This document shows positions 61,487 through 64,000 of a DNA stretch of 64,000 nucleotides, piece after piece. This DNA is from Paenibacillus sp. FSL H7-0331 (GTDB lineage Bacteria > Bacillota > Bacilli > Paenibacillales > NBRC-103111), in assembly GCF_001956045.1 (NCBI RefSeq), contig NZ_MRTH01000019.1:62001-126000 (forward strand), given 5' to 3'. The notes below the pieces were generated by a model. That model was not told where the DNA came from and did not search any database. It saw only the letters and a program-made list of their open reading frames with translations. The number at the start of each line of letters is the position of its first letter. Position 1 is the stretch's first letter. The position numbers and the translations under genes are program-made.

Positions 61487-62080
61487 ATGGCACAAATGCC
61501 AACGGCAATGAAAAGCGGCTTGGAGCAAAAAGGCGTAACGGCTCGTCACATCGTAGCGATTGTCATCAGTGCGTTAATTTTTGGAGCGACCATTTATATA
61601 TCACGCTACTTCCCAATTAAAATCGGTACAGTCCAAGCGATTTATCCAGCAGCCGTATTTGCCCCGTTGTTCGGCGTATGGTTCGGAGTCTGGGGATCTT
61701 CTGGACTGGTCGTCGGCAATATGCTGTCCATGCTCGCAGTCGGTATGAACCCGGCTGTCTATCCGCTTGCTTTGCTGGCACAATTTATGATGGGTTTTGT
61801 ACCGGGTATTGCGTACCGCAAGGTGAAGTTCGAAAGCGTCATGGACCGGATATATTTTATAGTTATGGTGACTATCGGTATGGTGGCTGCTACGGTATTG
61901 GTGGTGCTCAATCTTATCATTTTCCAAAAAGTTCCTGCTAATATTGCTTGGGGAACGGTTTGGGCCTGGATGCAGGTCAGTAACACGCTTACCGCTGCAG
62001 TGATTAGTCCGTTGTTATTCGCATGGATGTCTGATTATATGAATAAATCCGGTTTGTTTTTCAAACGCTTTTGGGGTTAA
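61487..62080 (+). CDS. ECF transporter substrate-binding (S) component
   Basis: 197 residues from ATG 61487, 10 bases after GAGGAG. About six hydrophobic helices: IVAIVISALIFGATIYISRY, IYPAAVFAPLFGVWFGVWGS, AVYPLALLAQFMMGFVPGIA and YFIVMVTIGMVAATVLVVLN. The loop text APLFGVWFGVWG is typical of S components that capture a vitamin or metal. Which one cannot be told. It is encoded with its T and A partners in one direction, as in group I ECF systems. Confidence 0.88.
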   Translation: MAQMPTAMKSGLEQKGVTARHIVAIVISALIFGATIYISRYFPIKIGTVQAIYPAAVFAPLFGVWFGVWGSSGLVVGNMLSMLAVGMNPAVYPLALLAQFMMGFVPGIAYRKVKFESVMDRIYFIVMVTIGMVAATVLVVLNLIIFQKVPANIAWGTVWAWMQVSNTLTAAVISPLLFAWMSDYMNKSGLFFKRFWG

Positions 62081-62098
62081 CAAGGAGAGAAACGTCTA

Positions 62099-62878
62099 AT
62101 GCAGCTCTATTATCCTTCTAATTCGATTATTCACTATATGCATGGTTTCACCAAGATACTCATATTTGGATTGTTATTCACGATTATCCCTTTATTTATG
62201 GAACAGACTTTCAGCTTACTGACTGTGCTGCTCTTGTGTCTCCTGTTATTTGTGTATATCCGGCCACCTCGGATGCAGTGGATGCTGCTTGTCCCTGTCA
62301 TGGTGCTTGCTGTGATGATGAGCCTGACCTACTTTTTTGCAAATATGGGCGGTGAAGTGTACGTGCAACTGGATCTGGGCTATTGGATGTTAATGATTTC
62401 TTCAGGCAATATCCAATATGCTTTAACTTTTTTCTTGAGAATGATGATTTGGTGTCTGCTGTTTTTTGTACTGTTATTTACTACGTCTTCGGAAGATCTA
62501 GTCATAGGGTTGAAAAAATTCGGTTTGCCGGAATTTGTCACCTTATCGATTTCATTGGCACTGCGGTATTGGAATCTGATGATTTTCGACGTAAAAACGG
62601 TCATGGATGCCCAGTTCTGCCGCGGGGTTGATTTTCGCTCGGGAAGCTTGCTGACACGTACGAAGCATTTTGCCAGTATTCTTGTTCCGGTACTCTTCGT
62701 GTTTTTAAAACGATTCCGAACGACCAGCTTCGCCCTTACTCTCAAAGGCGTAGGCCGATCCAACAAACGTACTTATTATTACAATCCTCGCTTGACCGCA
62801 CTGGATAGGTGGGCCATCCGAATGGCTGTGCTGATCTGTGTGATCTGGTTGGTAATACGCTTGCTCTATGAACTTTAG
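62099..62878 (+). CDS. ECF transporter T component (EcfT-like)
   Basis: 259 residues, ATG 62099 after AAGGAGAG. Four to five membrane helices, then the coupling helices with the family's Ala-Arg-Gly-like motifs: AQFCRGVDFRSG and ALTLKGVGRSNKRTYYY. EcfT links the S component to the two ATPases. Start and end are clear; the gene is 18 bases after the S component and 21 bases before the ATPase. Confidence 0.9.
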   Translation: MQLYYPSNSIIHYMHGFTKILIFGLLFTIIPLFMEQTFSLLTVLLLCLLLFVYIRPPRMQWMLLVPVMVLAVMMSLTYFFANMGGEVYVQLDLGYWMLMISSGNIQYALTFFLRMMIWCLLFFVLLFTTSSEDLVIGLKKFGLPEFVTLSISLALRYWNLMIFDVKTVMDAQFCRGVDFRSGSLLTRTKHFASILVPVLFVFLKRFRTTSFALTLKGVGRSNKRTYYYNPRLTALDRWAIRMAVLICVIWLVIRLLYEL

Positions 62879-62899
62879 TTTGATCCCAGGAGGGAAGAC

Positions 62900-64000
62900 A
62901 TGATCCAATTTCATAACTATTCATGTATGTATGCGGCCAAATCAGAACCTCTCCTGCATACGCTGAATCTTAACATCAAGCAGGGAGAATTTGTCTTTGT
63001 CACGGGGCCGAGCGGGGGCGGCAAATCGACGTTATGTTTTTCGATCAACGGGTTGATTCCGAATGAAATGGAAGGATCGTTGTACGAGGGCAGTGTGACG
63101 GTGAACGGAATTCATGTACAGGAAACGTTTCCCTATGATCTTGTTTCAGAAGTCGGTACCGTCCTGCAGGATCCCGAATGGCAGCTTGTGAGAGGCACGG
63201 TTAAGGAAGAATTGACTTTTGCATTGGAAAATATGGGTGTACCTGTGGAGGAGATCGATCGTCGTTTGGCGGAGGTCGTGGATAAGGTTCAAATCAAGCC
63301 GATTCTGCTGCGTTCTTCGCTTGAGCTGTCGGGTGGTCAGAAGCAGAGAGTCGCCATCGCCGCATGCCTGATGATGCAGCCGAAAGTAATCGTACTCGAT
63401 GAGCCAACGGCGGAGCTTGATCCCTTGGGCAAAGAGATGGTGATAGAGACTATTCGTAATCTTCACGAACAATGGGGCTATACGGTTGTATTTGTAGATC
63501 ACAATCTGGATGTTTCGTTTCCCTACGCAGATCGGGTTATTGTGGTGGCAGACGGACGTATAGTCGCTGATGCTCCACCCGCGGAGCTGTACGACCAGCC
63601 GGGTATTGGGGACTGGCTGCCGATGCCGCAAGTCATAGAGATAGCTCGGAGGCTCGGCATTCGCAAAGAATTGGGAGCTTCAGGCTATGGAGATCCTCTG
63701 AATGTGGAGGAGCTGAAGGAAGAGATGGAACGGGGGCGAACTCCCCATCGCTATCAAGCAGTTGGACCCGCTGTACAACAACAGAATAATGTCCTGTCTA
63801 GGGCCCAACCGATAATAGAGCTCAAACAAGTCATGTTTCGCTACAAGAAGCAGGAAGATGAACTGACGATCAAACCTGTTGATTTACGAATTGGCAGGGG
63901 TGAGTTTACTGCAATTATCGGGCGCAATGGAGCTGGCAAATCTACCTTGTGCAAGTTGATTACAGGACTATTGAAGCCGCAAAGCGGGGAAGTGCTTATT
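62900..64000 (+). CDS. ECF transporter ATPase, double-domain (partial)
   Basis: 367 residues visible from ATG 62900 (AGGAGGG upstream), still open at the window end. Domain 1 has Walker A GPSGGGKST (36-44), Q-loop TVLQDPEWQLV, signature LSGGQKQR and Walker B VIVLDEPTAELD. After a linker (about 245-300) a second ATPase domain begins with Walker A GRNGAGKST. Fused EcfA1-EcfA2-type ATPases are known for dedicated ECF importers. The C-terminal half of domain 2 lies beyond the window. Confidence 0.92.
   Translation, partial: MIQFHNYSCMYAAKSEPLLHTLNLNIKQGEFVFVTGPSGGGKSTLCFSINGLIPNEMEGSLYEGSVTVNGIHVQETFPYDLVSEVGTVLQDPEWQLVRGTVKEELTFALENMGVPVEEIDRRLAEVVDKVQIKPILLRSSLELSGGQKQRVAIAACLMMQPKVIVLDEPTAELDPLGKEMVIETIRNLHEQWGYTVVFVDHNLDVSFPYADRVIVVADGRIVADAPPAELYDQPGIGDWLPMPQVIEIARRLGIRKELGASGYGDPLNVEELKEEMERGRTPHRYQAVGPAVQQQNNVLSRAQPIIELKQVMFRYKKQEDELTIKPVDLRIGRGEFTAIIGRNGAGKSTLCKLITGLLKPQSGEVLI

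Noticed and set aside
1..64000. tRNA, rRNA, CRISPR array, prophage or plasmid functions
   Set aside because: I looked for cloverleaf-like and CCA-ended stretches, rRNA-like text, repeat arrays and phage structural genes and saw none.

Overview
The window reads as low-to-middle GC Firmicute DNA, most likely Paenibacillus or a close relative. The signs are strong AGGAGG-type ribosome sites with some TTG and GTG starts, a LplB/YtcP-type sugar ABC transporter paired with a YesM/YesN-type two-component system, GH95 and GH88 glycosidases, an AraC/binding-protein fusion iron regulator of the Btr type, a BmrC/BmrD-like exporter pair, and a heterocycloanthracin-type thiazole/oxazole peptide cluster. 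The genus call is inference. I saw no tRNA, rRNA, CRISPR array or replication origin.

Layout. 1-2.2 kb: the end of a TetR regulator, two small membrane proteins and a ribbon-helix-helix/ankyrin protein. 2.4-8.3 kb: an organosulfur operon (aldo/keto reductase, flavin monooxygenase, SsuABC-like transporter, rhodanese). 8.3-9.8 kb: decayed genes. 9.9-16.4 kb: pssA, a GNAT acetyltransferase, a TVP38 protein, then a heterodimeric ABC exporter (one half frameshifted) divergent from a MerR regulator, with a textbook 19-bp-spacer MerR promoter between them. 16.8-28.2 kb: glycan uptake and degradation (ABC importer, YesMN pair, frameshifted GH95, GH88), interrupted by remnants of a TnsC/TniB-like transposition ATPase and an IS1182-type transposase. 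28.3-29.6 kb: a Rieske oxygenase behind a variant purine riboswitch. 29.9-39.2 kb: mixed metabolic and regulatory genes. 39.4-45.2 kb: a Fur-boxed ferric siderophore or citrate uptake operon with its AraC/binding-protein regulator. 45.5-51.4 kb: the thiazole/oxazole peptide cluster (precursor, leader-binding F protein, fused cyclodehydratase, SagB-like dehydrogenase). 51.7-57.8 kb: an alpha/beta hydrolase, a TetR/TetX-like/DUF1772 locus and a two-component system whose response regulator has lost its DNA-binding domain. 57.8-64 kb: an ECF41-like sigma remnant, an ABC exporter behind an 18-codon leader ORF, and a Crp-like regulator with an ECF-type vitamin or metal importer that runs off the end.

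The most notable items are the purine-type riboswitch with altered core bases in front of a Rieske oxygenase whose C-terminal layout resembles N-methylpurine demethylases, and the peptide cluster whose precursor core has Cys mostly every fourth residue instead of the classical Cys-Xaa-Xaa spacing. Several genes carry single-base indels, some in short A/T runs, so sequence error and true decay must be told apart before calling them dead.
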